Notes: generated from the letters alone by a model not told the origin. 64,000 bases of DNA from Hetaerina americana (GCA_022747635.1 JAKTNV010000042.1:2430501-2494500), one strand, 5' to 3'. Positions 1-13,884 are shown, numbered from the stretch's first letter. Numbers and translations: made by a program.

Positions 1-135
1 AGGAACTCTGGATCGCTCCTAGTGTGCCTTCAAGCCGCTGAAAAACGCGATAGACGATAACACCGAGAAACAAATTACTCAGTTTTTCACGGAGAATCAG
101 CAGGTGGCGAAAGAAATGCCACTGCAATGGTAGCG
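1..135 (+). pseudogene. Degenerate mariner-type transposase C-terminal fragment
   Basis: Translating across one small frame break near base 20 gives I-A-P-S, then A-F-K-P-L-K-N-A-I, then T-Q-F-F, and L-Q-W just before a stop at about 128-130. This order resembles the end of mariner-family transposases: the third catalytic block (L-A-P-x-D), a short F-x-x-L-K-N helix, then Q-F-F and a terminal R-W-like motif. The third catalytic Asp falls at the frame break and is not readable. The fragment is cut by the left window edge and no terminal inverted repeat was recognised downstream. It is clearly diverged from the intact mariner at 19.5-20.8 kb, so it would be an older lineage. The call rests on motif order only and could be a chance match. 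Confidence 0.4.
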
Positions 136-361
136 ACCAGCTCAAATAATATGAACGTTTCCAGGGCAGTAAGTTCCTGCTAATGTTTCAACGGAATGCA
201 TTATCTGATCAGGACAAGAAAGAAAAATGCTCAATGAACTGTTGTCAAGTAGAACGTTTTCGCTCTGTTTATCTCCAAAACAGGTAAAAAGTAAGATTTG
301 AGCAGCTAAATTACAGCCCAGAAAATTTATGTAAAGGAAATATAAGGTCAAAGGTTGACAA

Positions 362-434
<73 letters not shown>
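362..434. repeat. (TA)n microsatellite
   Basis: An almost uninterrupted TA dinucleotide run of about 72 bases. It produces an artificial Tyr-Ile repeat frame on the minus strand that is not a gene. Confidence 0.97.
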
Positions 435-438
<4 letters not shown>

Positions 439-2640
439 GATATCCATTCTTATCTAGGGAATGCCTATTGCGAAACTTTCGAGTGTGATCGTAAAGTTCC
501 TCAGGGGAAACAAGTTATAATCAAAGGACAGCTTTGAAATGGCTTATGCAGCCAAGCAAAACTTGGACAGGTGACACGCGAGTCACCTAGTGACACTACA
601 TCGCCCATATGGTCACACCTCCATCGAAACAAACTCGGAGCCCCGCTGTGGCTCCCGGTCAAATTATGCCGACCCGATTTCGAAGAAAGTGGTAAGGTTC
701 CATCATTGGTATCCGACGGATTTTACTTATTGTCTGACAACCTGATTTCACATTCATAATACGTTACAAAACCAGTTCCGTAATAAATTCCGAATGACTC
801 TGTGAGACTCTGTAGAAGCTTACCCGCCTCGCGGCACTCAGCATCCCGTAGCCTCGCCTTCTCGCCTTTATTTGTTTTTTTTTCCTTCACATTTTAATCG
901 CTTACTTGACCGCTATATTTTCCCCAATATCATCGTGTGAAAGAGTTGGTTCTTCTGTAATTTATTTGATAATCACAAATAAATATTAACTTCAAAGAAA
1001 AGCAAGATAATAAATATAAAATTCGTGGATTATTAGATAAAATAAAATTAGAGAGAGTAGAGCAGAATGGTTAGCACGCTTCACTTGATGCTTTAAGTAG
1101 AAAGAGATAAAGAAAATAACTAATTTCTATTGCAAATCATCATTGATAGAGAATTGGTAGATGGAAAATTAGGTTACGGTAAGTATTCATTCTCAGTCAC
1201 GTCTTAAAAGGTTTCCAGAGTATTAAGGAAACAAGTTTTTAGGATATTTGCATTTTTAGTAGGTAGACACGAATGCGGAATAAATTGAAAATTTTTGGAA
1301 GAAAACCAAGCGAACTTTATGCTTTAAGCTCAGCCTAGTTAAGACATTCTGGTTGTAATTACGAAAAGATAACGCAAGAAAAGTTACCCTTAAAATGTGA
1401 TTACAATTAGCAGAATCAGAAGATAATTTGACTATCTAAAAAAATATTTTGGACTTTAAGAAATTATTAGAATAACTGTGATATTCAAGAAAATCCAGCA
1501 GCTATTTAGCTAATTTCATTTTTCAGTGCATCAATAAAAATTGATTATTTATATAGCCAATTCACTAGGATAAAAGTAGCTCATTAGCGGTACCTAAAAA
1601 CTCAGAAATTCAAGAAAATTCCACAGATTTCTTAAGAAAAATCGTTTAAGAATAAATTTAACTGCGAAATTAATAGGTTGATTTTTAAAAGAACCACATA
1701 TTTATATAAAATTCGGTTAGATGATCATTTATTAAAAAAAGTTGATAATGACTGAGTTTTCAGCACGTTACAAAATGCATTAATGTATAAATTTGCTTTC
1801 GGCGTGAAATCTATACAGTCAGCGTTCCACTTTTGGAGCCTTCGTGACCAGGCCAGAATTAAAGTTTTCGTTAATTCAGCCAACAACGGAGACGACATGG
1901 TCCACGACACCTGATAGTCGTTATGTCGCCATCTACATCTCTTCGGAATTCGTATCAAGACAACCTCCTTTTCCCGCCGCGGGAGACTATAAACGAAAAG
2001 GAAATCAATTTGCGAAAGACTAACCCTATTTGATGTCGGACTCCAAGGAAGACATCCTTCGTCAACGTTATACTATTAAGCGGATACTAAATCAGCAAGT
2101 GAGACTAGTCTCAGTGTTTGGTCCCGAGGTGAGCGACGCTTCGGGGAAGGGAGGCCATTCTTCCATTAGATTGTTTTTTAGCGCCGTGATGCGAGTGGGC
2201 AGATTTCGATGCCCCCTGTGCGGAAGGGACTACCAAAAATAAATTACTTGAAAGAAGTCAAACCCAAGATGGTGTGGGAGGTGGTGAGGAGGATGGAGAA
2301 GAGGAAGGTGCGTCAGGTGGGTGGAGGAGGAGGGAAGGAAGGAGAGGAAGGAATGAGAGAGTGGAGTGTCGACGGCTTGAGTGTGGACATCACTGGATTC
2401 CATGCGTACTGCATGGACCCACGTCCACGGCTACTAGAGACATGAAGTAGGTTGTGTTGAGAAACCTCTGGCGCAAACAAAAAAAGTGCTCATTGGCGAA
2501 ACTGCCAGCGACTGAAATTTTTTAACCTCCCCCCCAAAGCTGTCAACCCAATCACGCGAGGAAGTGGTCCTCGTTTGTGTAGAGACATTTATGCTAATGA
2601 AAACAAAAAAATATCTTTTGTTCTGTTTTATTTGTTTCTT
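435..2640. other. Unannotated AT-rich stretch
   Basis: No recognisable coding motif, RNA or long repeat was seen. Frames up to 78 codons are short, of biased composition and match nothing I know. Positions 2275-2360 are purine-rich (GGAGGAGG-type). A short C-run lies at about 2528. Confidence 0.6.
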
Positions 2641-2649
2641 GTGAAATGT

Positions 2650-2925
2650 ATATCCTTCTACTTACATGTCCTGCCTTTAAGCGTTACTGGGGTAGAGCTA
2701 CCGTCTTGGTAAGGGATGCTTCCTGTGTGGCTTGACCACCTGACAGTAGATACATATATTATTCGAACATACAGCGGCTTGGCTAAATTCGCACAGCAAG
2801 CATTCTTCTCGAAGAAAAAAGCGCAGGAAGCAAGGTGCAAGCCGCTCCACTAAGTGGGATTCGAACTAAAAATTTCTCAGTCGCGGGCGAGGGCAAATAC
2901 AAACCTGTTTGACCAACGCAGCATT
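2650..2925 (-). repeat. tRNA-related SINE-like repeat
   Basis: Read on the minus strand, the segment starts with a box A-like GTTGGTCAAACAGG (near 2918-2905) and, about 50 bases on, a box B-like AGTTCGAATCCC (near 2867-2856). This is the internal Pol III promoter spacing of tRNA-derived SINEs. A body of about 200 bases without coding content follows. The cloverleaf is not complete, so it is not a functional tRNA. No second copy was recognised in the window, so family membership is inferred from promoter layout alone. Confidence 0.45.
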
Positions 2926-2979
2926 ATATACATTGAATTAATTATTTGTTTAGAGATGGCCGTTAATACACACAGGGGC

Positions 2980-3480
2980 GCACAACATCAAAGAGAAGAA
3001 TGCAAGGATGGAAGGAAAGAGTGAGTGGGTAGGTGAGGACATGGCGAGAAATTGGGCGGTGGGGGGGGGGCGTTGGAGATGGTGGAGGAGCGGGATGGGA
3101 AGGGGGACGGGGGCAAGGAGTGGAGGACTGCGGGGGGCGGGGAGGGGGGGCTGAGTGGGGTCGTGAAAATAAAACATGAAAGCGTGGTCCGAAGGGAACC
3201 GGTTTATGGACACAACGAACGGACCTCTTCCCACCGATCCCCCCAATCTCCAGCCGTCCTTTTCGGAGGTGGAACAGTCGAGAGTGAGGAAGGTGCCTGA
3301 AGAGTTCCACCCAAGAGTTTTGAGTCTGGGGAGGACGGGGAGAGGCATCCGCGACGAGGAGAGAGGGAAGTGCGGGTGGGGCGGAAGGAGATGACAGATG
3401 ATGGGATGGGTGAATTTGAAGATCGAGGACACATTTTGATCGCGGCGAATGCGGTCCAGCATTTTAAGGCCCGCAATTAG
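2980..3480. other. G-rich, strand-asymmetric island with G-runs
   Basis: The plus strand is strongly purine-biased. From about 3055 to 3162 it carries many runs of 3-10 G separated by a few bases, a pattern compatible with G-quadruplex formation. Open frames over it on both strands are low-complexity (Pro/Ser/Arg on minus, Gly/Glu on plus) and mutually overlapping. I read them as composition artefacts rather than genes. Confidence 0.6.
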
Positions 3481-6400
3481 AAAAGGCTCCAAACCTATGC
3501 GCGGCGGACATCAGCGGTGAATGAGTAGAGGGTGATTAATTTCACGCGACTCAATCGATGAACTTTCGAGGGGTCGCATCGGGAACAGTAAATCATTATG
3601 GAATGATTCTTTCGAGTCCGAGCGAAGAAAAATGGAGAGTCCTCCCAAATGACTGAGGGGCCTCCACTAAAAAGATGCTTTTCCACCGCGCACAGCAATA
3701 ACTCATCGTAAAGTCTGTGATAATGGCGTGAGTGGTGAAATGAGGGTGAGGGAGAGGTTTGAAAGGGGTCCATACAGTGGGGCATGTTCCTGCTCACTCA
3801 TGTTCCACAATGGCTGTCAACGGAAAGAAAACACTCGAGGTCAAAAATACAGACGGTTTTCTCCAAATGAAATATCTACGCGAGAGAGCCTCTATAGGTT
3901 GTCGGAAAGTCCAATGACGCGAGGAATAAATTATTTCTCCTCGTGAATTCACGATTGTTTTTTAAGAATTTTAACACCACTCGCGGCGAGGAAACGGTCA
4001 AGAGTGAGAATGTTAAGGATGTTTAAAAATCGAATAAAGAAGATTGAAATGATGGACATGACCTAGTCGATAGTAACTTCAGTACATTTAACGCCTCAAA
4101 ATTTTTCCCCGTCGGAGGTCCGTTTTGTACTAATAAAAGGACACACGAAAACCTGGTCAAACACTAGTTGACATTTCCAGCGGGGCAATGAACTTCAGGA
4201 AATACTCCCTTAGTTGAAAGTGGTTCCGTGATATCTTTCAAGATCTCATTGCCTTAATCATTGCCGTAAATCATTCTCATTTGAAATAAGGGCCGAGACA
4301 ATTTTTCTTTGACATCAAGTAAGGGTCCATTGTTTGCTGTTCTAGCTCTCATTATTCTGCGAACGAATTAAATATACATGAATTTAATGTTCTCCAGCTG
4401 CTCGTAATAATCATATACCCAAAAATGTAGACATGCATGTAAAAATGTTTTGAACAAGGAAAATAAACAAATATTGCAGTATATCTATGGACTAGAAATT
4501 GTATGCGCACATCGGGGAACTTTTGGTCTATGATCAGAATCGCCCATGGTTCGTAGTTTTCCTCAGCGCTCATGTTACTCGTTGGGGAGGGACATCTTTT
4601 GGTACGGAGCCCACATGAACGGCGTACGTGCATTTGCCAATACTTGGGGCGGGTCGACATAACCTATAATTAATGTTTTCAATTTCCGGGGGGGCGGGGT
4701 CGGCTCAAAATTACGGAAAATTCAAAGTTTCTCACTAAATAGTCGCTCTATAGGAACAATTAGCACCATCAGAAAACATTCTCGCGAACAAAAAAAGGAC
4801 GAAGTGAAATTGTGGTAACAAGTGTTACATACTTCTGGTACCAAACTTTGGAGGGATAAAAAAGTATTTATATGACTATAATATTTTCTATTAAAATTAT
4901 AGATACGAAATAAGTGAGCAGTATACAATGCACCGGATAGAACGAATTAATCAGGCATAACTCGAAAATCTTGAGCTACCGAAAAATAAGAAAAGGTAAA
5001 ATTACCGGAATTGACCTAAAGGACATGCATTGGGTGGATATAATTCTTGAAGTATGGAGAAGTTTGGAGTAGGCTCAACCGGGCAACTGGAACCGGATTA
5101 GCCTGGAGTAGTAGAAATGTATTAATGGGTGACACGGTTAAAGGCCCTTTTCTCTGAAGGGTGGAAATCGTGAACGCTACCCGTCCTATCGTCGCTTCCG
5201 TGTAGGGTTGAACTGAGTTGCGATTTAAGGGCAAAAGAAGTGCTGAGGGAAATGGCTATTGGACATCGAGCGGGGACTCGAAGAGGAGAAATCCATGAAG
5301 AATGGGCCGCGATGCGAGCGAGCGACTTATTTATTATATTCGAGGGAAAGCACTTTCGTGGAGATGTTACCGTGGAATAAAAGGCCTTAAATTTAATAGC
5401 GACCGGTGCCGGTGTTTTATCAGCTGCGTGGCTATACATATATCAAGGAAACGGAGGTCAAACTGGACGTGTACTTTAAATTCCGCTCCGGCGCGCGATG
5501 GCGCATGTGCCAAATTTATTTCAAACTTCTAAGAAAAGAAAGGATGTTTCTGTTCGTCGCCGAGAGGACCGTTCGCCTATCAATGGTAACACTCGGTTCC
5601 CTAATGCTGAAAATCGTAATTTTTCTATTCGATCTGCTGTATCACAAAAGATATGAATGAATGAGGTTTGAATGGTGAAGAGGGGCCCGAAGAAAGTGAA
5701 AAGGGACGAGGGAAACTATAGGTCAATGTGGCATATTTATTATAGGAAAGATATTCAGAAGACAAAATGAAAGTTTACGGTAACACTATCAAACAAGTTA
5801 TGGGTTCCAAAAACTTCGAAGAGTGGGGAATAAACCGTAAGTCATCAAGTGTATGACAAGGAATCTTGAAGAATAACTTGAAGAAAATCGTGTGAGAGTA
5901 GGTCGATGAAAATTTCCTCACTGTAGATATTGATGCTCAATGATAACCGAGTAAAATTATTACTTTTTATTGATCAAAATTATATCACATACTTTACTTA
6001 TTAAACTGGAAAAAAATGATGAATGTGCTGTAAATTCATGCAAGTTGTGAATACTTTCACATGTAATGAATACCTGAAAATTCTTTGATGGTAGCCTTAA
6101 TAAAAGTCTACACGGATACTTCAAACTTCTCCAAAACTGTTCAATGGTTTTTAAGATATGGATTAATTATTCTATGCAGAGTAATAATAACCATCCATCA
6201 TTTATTATAGGACATATACCAAACATCAATATATAAAAATATGTACGAATAACTTTTAAACTAAAACCTAGCATGAGGCTTGGTATCAAATATTAAAGCG
6301 TAATAGCGGATTAATTTTGAGTTTAAATAGTTTATTTAAATGAATATTCGACTAAGAAAACCATAATTAAAATGAAGGATAACTTCTGTACCAATAGAGA

Positions 6401-8500
6401 AGATTTTATTGAAAAGAGGGAACAGAATTTTCGATACCTTGATAATCTATATCCTACATGTATTAGACAAAAAATCTATCTGGCATGTGAAAAACTTGCT
6501 TCATAAACTCGGAAAATAGCATCTTTCTTTCACTGCGGGGAGTCGGTAAGGGAAAACTAACGGACTTAGGAAGTTTGCTGAAGCACTTTTGTGTAAAATG
6601 AGCATGCCTTTTGCTACACTAACTGAATTAGTCAAAATTTCCCAGAATGTAATAGATGGGGACTAATTTAGTTCCGTTGGTAAGCAATCAAAATAAATAA
6701 TAATAATAATTATATCATGTATTTTTTTAAGATATGATATTCCAAAGCAATTAAAGTAAGATACTCATTGAAAAAACTAAGAATTAGGTATGAATACATA
6801 CCTGTAGTATGCAGCTGATATAAACTCAGACAACCAGTGTAATATAATACGGTTGACAGATAACAACGAAGTGCAAGCACATGTATATCCTCCTTAACAT
6901 GGTTGTTTGTTAAAATAGATTTCTAAAGAGGGTAGGCCAGCAACCCCTATTTCCCAAAGACAATACCATGAACTTTTAAATTTGAAAGTTTAACGTAATT
7001 GTGACTATATTAATAAATAATGCGTACTATATACTTATTTTTTAATGCAAAATATGATTACTTTTCAATCGGTAGTGGAATATTAAATTAAAATTAACTC
7101 TGATACTGTAATTAGGGATGAAGTGAATTATATCGTATCGTGGCCAGAGGGGCATTATTTTAACTCAATTAGGAACGCACTATATTTAAAAAATTTTAAA
7201 GAGATATGCTAGGTGATATATGAAGCATATATTTTTATCGGAAAAAGAGCAGAAAATCCGATTCGGAAAGCTTTGCAGCGGATGCAATTACAGCGTTCGC
7301 ATTCTCTCTCAGGCGATGGATTTTTTTATTACGTAGAGAATTTTCTATGATAGATTTTATGCATTCAGCCGAGAAAAAATGAGACTGAGAATTTTGGACT
7401 CCGAAGGAAACCGGGATACGAATCCTAGTCTTGCGGCATGCTTTCCCTTCTCTTCAGCAGCCACTTTAGTCAAACAGTTATAGATGCACTACATGACTTA
7501 TATTCCCACCAACAAACAGACGCTGAACAAATTCAAACATAATCTAAAGTTTCAAGCACTCACGCAGAAAATCCCACCAAACAACTCAAGCAGGGCTTTG
7601 CAGCAATTCCATAGCATTGCCCAAATTACTGCCTTAGACAAATCTTCATGCTTAGGAGATCATCTTTAAAGGAATGGTGATGAAGGTAATCAAAAGCCAG
7701 TCGAATGGCGTCCTAAAACCGCGAAGGTAAGAAAAGCAAATATAGGAAGCTAACAGAGAGAAAAGTCGAAGATCTCATTAAAAGAACCTTTTATGCTTAC
7801 GCGATTCATGTAGGTAGGGAAATGAAGCTCATCAAAACGATGTGGTTTTGAGGCTGAAAGTACAAGTTATTAGTTATTAACGGGTAAACTATTTCACAAT
7901 TCAATAAATATTAATCGTGTAAAAAGGTAACGGTGGGTCAAATTTAAAAGGCCATTTGCACTTCTCGTATTCACAAGGAATTACTCTGGATTAGTTTCTC
8001 TTTCGAAAATCGCTTGCCATATCGCGTGGTGTGACGGCGAATGCTATAAAATACAGAAAAAAGCATATCGCTGTTAAAGACAGCATTCTAATTAGGGCCA
8101 CATTTTCTGTTTTAAAAATTCAGTATTTTACTATAATTGCATAGGGAATACAATTTAGGTCTTTACCATTCAATGTCTTAATTCTGATTCACACCTGGGA
8201 CTAATCTTCACCCTGTGTATGTTTATGTGAAATTCGTGTAATATCATTAAAATTCCATTTCACTGGGGAATACTAGATAATATTATTATTAAACTCAAGA
8301 CTAAGAAAAAGATAAGCATCCTCTATTATGCCAAGAGGCTGGAAATTTTCGAAAAAACCCTCTTGCACAAACTTAATGTAGCCCTACTATAAGCACATAC
8401 TATATATCTCCCTTTTGGATCGACGGAGTTACAAAATCACGCTAAGGGCGACACACTCAATGGACCAAGAATATACTGTTGCTAATGTTCCCGAAAATTA
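3481..8500. other. Unannotated stretch, mostly AT-rich
   Basis: No supported gene, RNA or long inverted repeat was found. There is a short AAT trinucleotide run at about 6695-6712. Open frames are all below about 110 codons and overlap one another in different frames (for example 5122-5660), with no recognisable motif. Confidence 0.55.
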
Positions 8501-9900
8501 GCGCCATATGCTTCGCGGCTGCGGTTGTCCTTCTTCCGAGTGGGTGGGTGCCGGATCCCGTCGGACGGAGCCCCGGTGGACCAAAAGGGTCGCCGCCCAG
8601 CCTCGGGAAAATTGGTGCGATGATAAAGTAAACATAACGAAACTCGTAAAGTGTAACTGACCTAGACAAGAAAGGCGTTAGCCAAAAGGGAGAAACCGGC
8701 ACAGAAGAGAAAACGTGGAAGAGGAAGGAGGAGAACAGAGAGACGGGGAGAGATAATCCGATAGGATAATGGACTCAGGCCGCGTGGGGGAGACAGGCGA
8801 GCTGCGGGGTGAAATCGCCTTGGAGAAAGAGGGAGGGGGGGAGAAAGAGAGTACGCGGGGAGCGGAGATGGATTTTCGGCCCCCGGCCGCCCGCCCCCAT
8901 GGTCCTCGGGAGAGGAAAGAGTGGTGCTCCTCCCTCGTCGTCGGCGGCGCACCCGATGAGACTCCGAACCCGTATCCATCCGATTGCGAAAACGGCCCAT
9001 ACGCCGTCGTCGGATCACGCCGACGAACACACGCACGCACGCACGCTCCGATCCGGGCCCCGCTTTCCCTCGGCGCCGCCCGGCCCTTCTTCCTCTTCCT
9101 CCTAAGGGACCCCACCCAAGAGAGATGGGGAGGATGGGTCCGGAGGGTGGGGGACCACACCTTCGTAGAGGAAAAAACGGGCGGTGGGAGGAATAAAAAT
9201 AAAACACACACACGCAAAGATCATCCCACCCACCCAAGCGAGCCGGCAAAACCAATTTCTCCCCGGACATCATCATCCACCGCCTTCGAAAACTCCCCCG
9301 GACGGGGACCGACCCTCTTTTCAACCCCCTCTCCCCCTCCTTATCTCTGCGGCTCTTGCTCTTGAGCGCGGGCAAGTGAAGACGAGGTGAGGAGGCGGAG
9401 GAAGGGTTAGTACTGGTGGTGGTGGCGTTGGGGTTTGGGGTGCGAGCTTCGTGCGGTGCGGCGGCGGAGCTTTCCTCTCCTGTCCAGAGGTTTCTTACGG
9501 GAGGGAGTGGGCCAGGGGGCGGCAGCGTGGGGAGAGGAGGATGTGGAGAGTCTGAGGGAGGAGCGGGAATGGAGCGGGGGAGAGAGTCGACCTGGACCAG
9601 GTCATACGCTACCACTTAAAAAGAATGGGGTGCTCGGCTCGAGGTGGGGGACGTGGTTGGGGAGAGGCGGGAGCGGGGAGGGTTGTGGGTACGAAGGGAT
9701 GGGGGGAGGGCGGATGGTGAGTGCGGAGGTGTGTGGTGCTGTCGGGTGGGGATATGTGTGTGAGGCCGTTGTGCAAGAGGGGAGGAGGGGGGGAGGCAGG
9801 GGTGTTGCCGGTGCTCGGGCATTGCACGGACTAGAATGCGTGCGCGCCACCGTTTGTGCGTGTACGCACACGCGTGTGTGTGTGTACCCGCCCGTCTTCA
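8500..9900. other. GC-rich, CpG-rich island
   Basis: About 1.4 kb of markedly higher GC and CpG content than its surroundings. Pyrimidine-rich and purine-rich stretches alternate; the plus strand is purine/G-rich from 9380 to 9840. Overlapping long frames occur on both strands, including a 317-codon minus-strand frame at 8662-9615. They are Pro/Arg/Ser/Gly-rich, mutually exclusive and contain no domain, so the island is better read as non-coding. It could be a CpG-island promoter or a GC-biased segment. A GCAC-type tandem run (ACGC repeats) lies at 9028-9048. Confidence 0.55.
9838..9893. repeat. Alternating purine-pyrimidine (GT/GC) tract
   Basis: Almost continuous alternation of purine and pyrimidine made of GCGC, GTGCGTGTACGCACACGCG and a short (GT)n. 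It contains an inner palindrome around GTACGCACACGCGTGTG. Such tracts can adopt left-handed Z-DNA under supercoiling. This is a structural inference from base order. Confidence 0.55.
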
Positions 9901-12900
9901 CGTTCGCCATGCAAATGTGCACCGTCTCCATATATGAGGCCGATGGTTTTCAATCGGCGACGAATGAGTCATGGGATTGTTTGAAAGCCCGTGAAACATT
10001 TTATGACACCTTTATCTGATTAAGTAGCGCGGGGAGAAATGGGAAATGCGTTCGTCATGCACGGTTCTTCGCGACGGATGTAGACTCACACTCGCGCCAG
10101 ATTGTCTTGCGCCGGTGTTAATATAAACGCCGTCAGTGTAGGCGCACCGGTGTCCCTTGTTACAAGCTCTCGATGCGCGGACTCTTTTCGTAAGCGGTGC
10201 TCACGCGTGAGTGCTCATTTCTAATGGAAACGCACTCGGTGTGCCGCGACGCGTGGGGATGGCTGATCTTAAGCGCAGTGCACCACCAGCTGTACTCGTA
10301 CAGTTGAGCGAAGATCCCTCTTTGGGAGTTTTGTTTACCATCGCTAATGTGCTGCCGTTTATCCACTGACTACGTGCTGTGAGTCGATTACAAATATGTT
10401 GCAGCTAGGTTGAGGATTAATTCTTGAAATCCACCCATCTATTTAGCACCAAATCAGGGAGGGTAACTGACATACTATACTTAAATAGGTTAATTACACA
10501 CACCGAAGGGCTCAATACGGAATGAACTCTTTTTTCGCCTCTCAAACTAACCTCAGAATCGATTTCTGCGGTTTAACGTACCAAAATATTTATCTAACCT
10601 CAAGTAACACTTTTTAAGATGACCTTAATTTCCACAATAAAAATCCACGTTCAGCGCTTTAGTACTCACAGATATTACCTATCGATAGTAAAAACTGTTA
10701 AAAATACACTATATATTTTATGAAAATTCACATTGACATTGATTAATGCCATAATATTCAATGTGGGTGAAGAAGTACAAGGTAGGACTGGGGAGGAGAC
10801 AGAGCGTTGTTTGGAGAAGGCAGGAAAGATGGATGCAGAGTATTTTGTTTGGCCATTTAATGCTGACGATTGTGAATTAGGGGGGGAGGATGTTGAGGAA
10901 GCGGGATAGGGGCAGAAAAAAGATGCTGCATGAGGATAGAGGATGAGAGACAAAATATGTGCGGATTTGTAGAACAATTGCTGTCTGAGGTGTAAGATTT
11001 TTCTTGTTAGGCAAGGCTAGGAAATGTAGGAGTGTAGAGTCTGAATACATCCAAAACCTACTCTAAGCGGTAAAACTACGAAATAATAACTTGAAGAATA
11101 ATTTAAAATTTAAATCTTGCTTAATGTTTTAACGTTTAGTTACCGGTATACTTTGTAACTTGTTTAGCACATGGTATTTTTGAATTCCAGTTCCATATTT
11201 TTTGAAATACTATGAGGATATTTCCTTTGTATAATATGTTTATTATATTTCGTATTTAAAATAATGAGACATTTTCAATGCTTTGATTTACTAAATTACA
11301 ACTCAATTGGAAATTTCTAAAATTCTCAATAGTGCTATCTAGCTGCTCAACATAAGATGGTATTTTCTGAATGATTCCAGCGAATACATCTATTCTTATC
11401 TTACGCTGTAACTATTAATAACTGTACATACGATATGTATGTGACGGCCCAGAAGTTTTTTAAATTTAAGACCTTATGTGACTACAGTTTCATTAGATTT
11501 TTCGGTTATCATCGTTGCCTCAGTTCACAGTGATGTGAAATAAATTCGTTATTAAAAATTAAAATGGACCCAGAGCCTATTGAAGCGTCATGGGCGCAAG
11601 TAAAGCGTAAATGGGCATTGAGTTTAAATAGTTTACATCCTCAAATACAGATCATTTTGAATATAGAATTGAGGCACATGATGTAATCGCACCAATAGTG
11701 GGCAATATCGCATAAATAATTTATAACATTTCATAATGACCAGCTCGATGAAGATAGGCAAAACGGACCGACCATACCTCTAGATTTAATTAAAAGGCGG
11801 CTCTGCAGTACTCTTCTAAAATCTTTTATCATGCTAATCAATAGAAACAATTTTTCACCACCTGCGCCACCTCATGCCCTACATCCTTATAAGGAATGCT
11901 GGTATCTGAAATATTTTTAAAACATCTTCACTAACAGATCCAAGATTAGGAAGCTCAGATGTGGAGCAGCAACATTATTAAGCAAATGATGCGAGAGGGA
12001 AAAATGAGGAAATAAATGAGAATAATCAGAGAAAGAGCCGCGAGATAGAGGAATTGGACATGCCAACTTGTTATGTGTTTCGCGCTCATCTTGAGCCAGG
12101 GCTACCTCACAAAGAAAAGATTAAATCAAAGGTTGCGTAAATGTTCCCACTCACGGCCATATCCCCGCGAGCCGTTCCGTATAAACCTTGCGGCCACCAA
12201 CAATGATATGACTTCAGCCCCGATAATGCCAGGTCCGAAACCTTCCCGCTGACAAATACGTACACCAACCGAAAGCGACTCGAATGCATGCTGGCAGCGG
12301 GACTAATCGTGCGTGCAGTTCCAACATGCTCGCCAAAGTTCCCGCCGGTCAGAATCCTTTGCCCCCGTCATCGGGCCCTGTCTCCTTATCTCCGATGATC
12401 GCCGGGTCCGAAAAGGATGGGAGGGATTTTTTTCCATCCCCCCACTATTCCCCTACTCCTCCAACCACTCCCCCTTTTTATAAGGACGTTGCAAAAGCGA
12501 CCCGATTCCGGGCCGAGATTTGGGGAGTTTTAATGGCCGTGCGTTCGGGTTTATCGCTTCACCCCTCTCGTCCTCCCCATACCCCGTTTGCGGTCCGTCC
12601 GTCGCTTGAGGGGAGAATGAGAGGACGGTTCTTTTTGGGGCTAAGGGCGGAAAATTTCGTTGTTGGGCAACTTTTAAGTTCTCGAGGGATTTGCGGTACA
12701 TGAAGAGCGGTGCAAAATGGGCACGAACAAAATTTTCGCGGATTCTTTTGTTCTTCATACTGACCTTACGAGTGGGAGAAGGGAAAACAGGTGCGGAGTA
12801 GCGCAGGTGTTCGTCAAAATATTCCAGTTCTATGTTTACTACATGGCGGCGCGAATGCAGAAATTATGCATTCGAACTTCGTGGGAATAGTCGTTTCGTT

Positions 12901-13850
12901 AAACGAAATATATCAGAAATATTAGTCATGTAACTGGATGAAATTTCACGGCAATAGGGGGATGGAATGCCACAATCATTAAAAAATATATATAATAAAA
13001 TATAATTGATATCTCAATGGAATGAATCGTTATTTATCATTGAAGCTTGAATTTCAATGGATTATTGAAACATTTGGCTATTCATATAATTCAGTTATTA
13101 TACTGAGGGACGAAGTTACTAGCGATAAAGAAGTCCATACATTTTACAGTTTCATATACATTTTGAGAAGCAAATGTATCGTTTACACGTCCATGCTAAA
13201 ATATACAATGCATGCTCCAAGATCACGCTACAAGTATTATTTAAGAGCGTAAAACTAATCACATGAAAAGTATGGAGCATGGGGAATCGTCTTAAACATT
13301 CAAAATGAAATAACCTAGAAGTAATGATTCACATAACATTTGTTGACAGAATTAATTTTCATCAAGTGGAATCCAATTTGGTGAAAAAATTAAAAATTAT
13401 CCTTGAATGACAATTATGGCATATTACGTTAAAGCACTGTATTATAAATCATGTTGCTTGTGTTTTATGAGAGTATTCACTTTAATAAGATGTTGGGGCT
13501 GTTTTACAGCATCCTTCATTAAAACTGAATGAGGCGTGGGATGATACAGAGAGATCGTTTCAACACCATAGATTTTCGCACGCAAGCAACTGAAACTAAA
13601 AAAAGTACTTTTTTAATGCCACAGAACCGTGAGCAATACGCTCGTAAATTCAGTCAGAATAAGTAAAATGTGAATTAAATTTATAGGCTGCTAGAAACTC
13701 AGCAAACGAATCATTGAGGCACATAATTTTCTTATATCCGTCCGTTTTAGCCCTATAAACAACACTCTTCGGTGATTACAAGAACAATAATTAATTCTTA
13801 AATACTAATTATGCTGAAATCGTTCCATCAAAAGAAATCATCGTTGAACA
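9900..13850. other. Unannotated stretch with one GC-rich island
   Basis: No supported gene. The segment at about 12285-12640 is GC-rich with overlapping short frames on both strands and no recognisable domain. The rest is AT-rich. A 40-codon frame beginning MDPEPIEASW at 11563 is short and unassigned. Confidence 0.55.
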
Positions 13851-13852
13851 TT

Positions 13853-13884
13853 CATAGTTGAATATAAAATTATATTCAACTATG
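13853..13884. repeat. Small perfect hairpin
   Basis: Two perfect 14-base inverted arms (CATAGTTGAATATA and its complement) are separated by 4 bases. No U-run follows and no gene lies next to it, so a terminator role is not supported. Confidence 0.7.

Noticed and set aside
142..447. 101-codon frame with long Tyr-Ile repeat
   Set aside because: Translation of a (TA)n microsatellite. The same applies to frames over the TA tracts near 20.9, 21.9, 23.6, 26.0-26.2 and 53.9 kb.
2950..3492. 180-codon minus-strand frame
   Set aside because: Pro/Ser/Leu-rich reading of a G-rich strand-asymmetric island, with four competing frames over the same bases.
8662..9615. 317-codon minus-strand open frame in a GC-rich island
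   Set aside because: Pro/Arg/Ser/Gly-rich with no domain, and overlapped by several equally open frames on both strands, as expected where few stop codons occur in GC-rich sequence.
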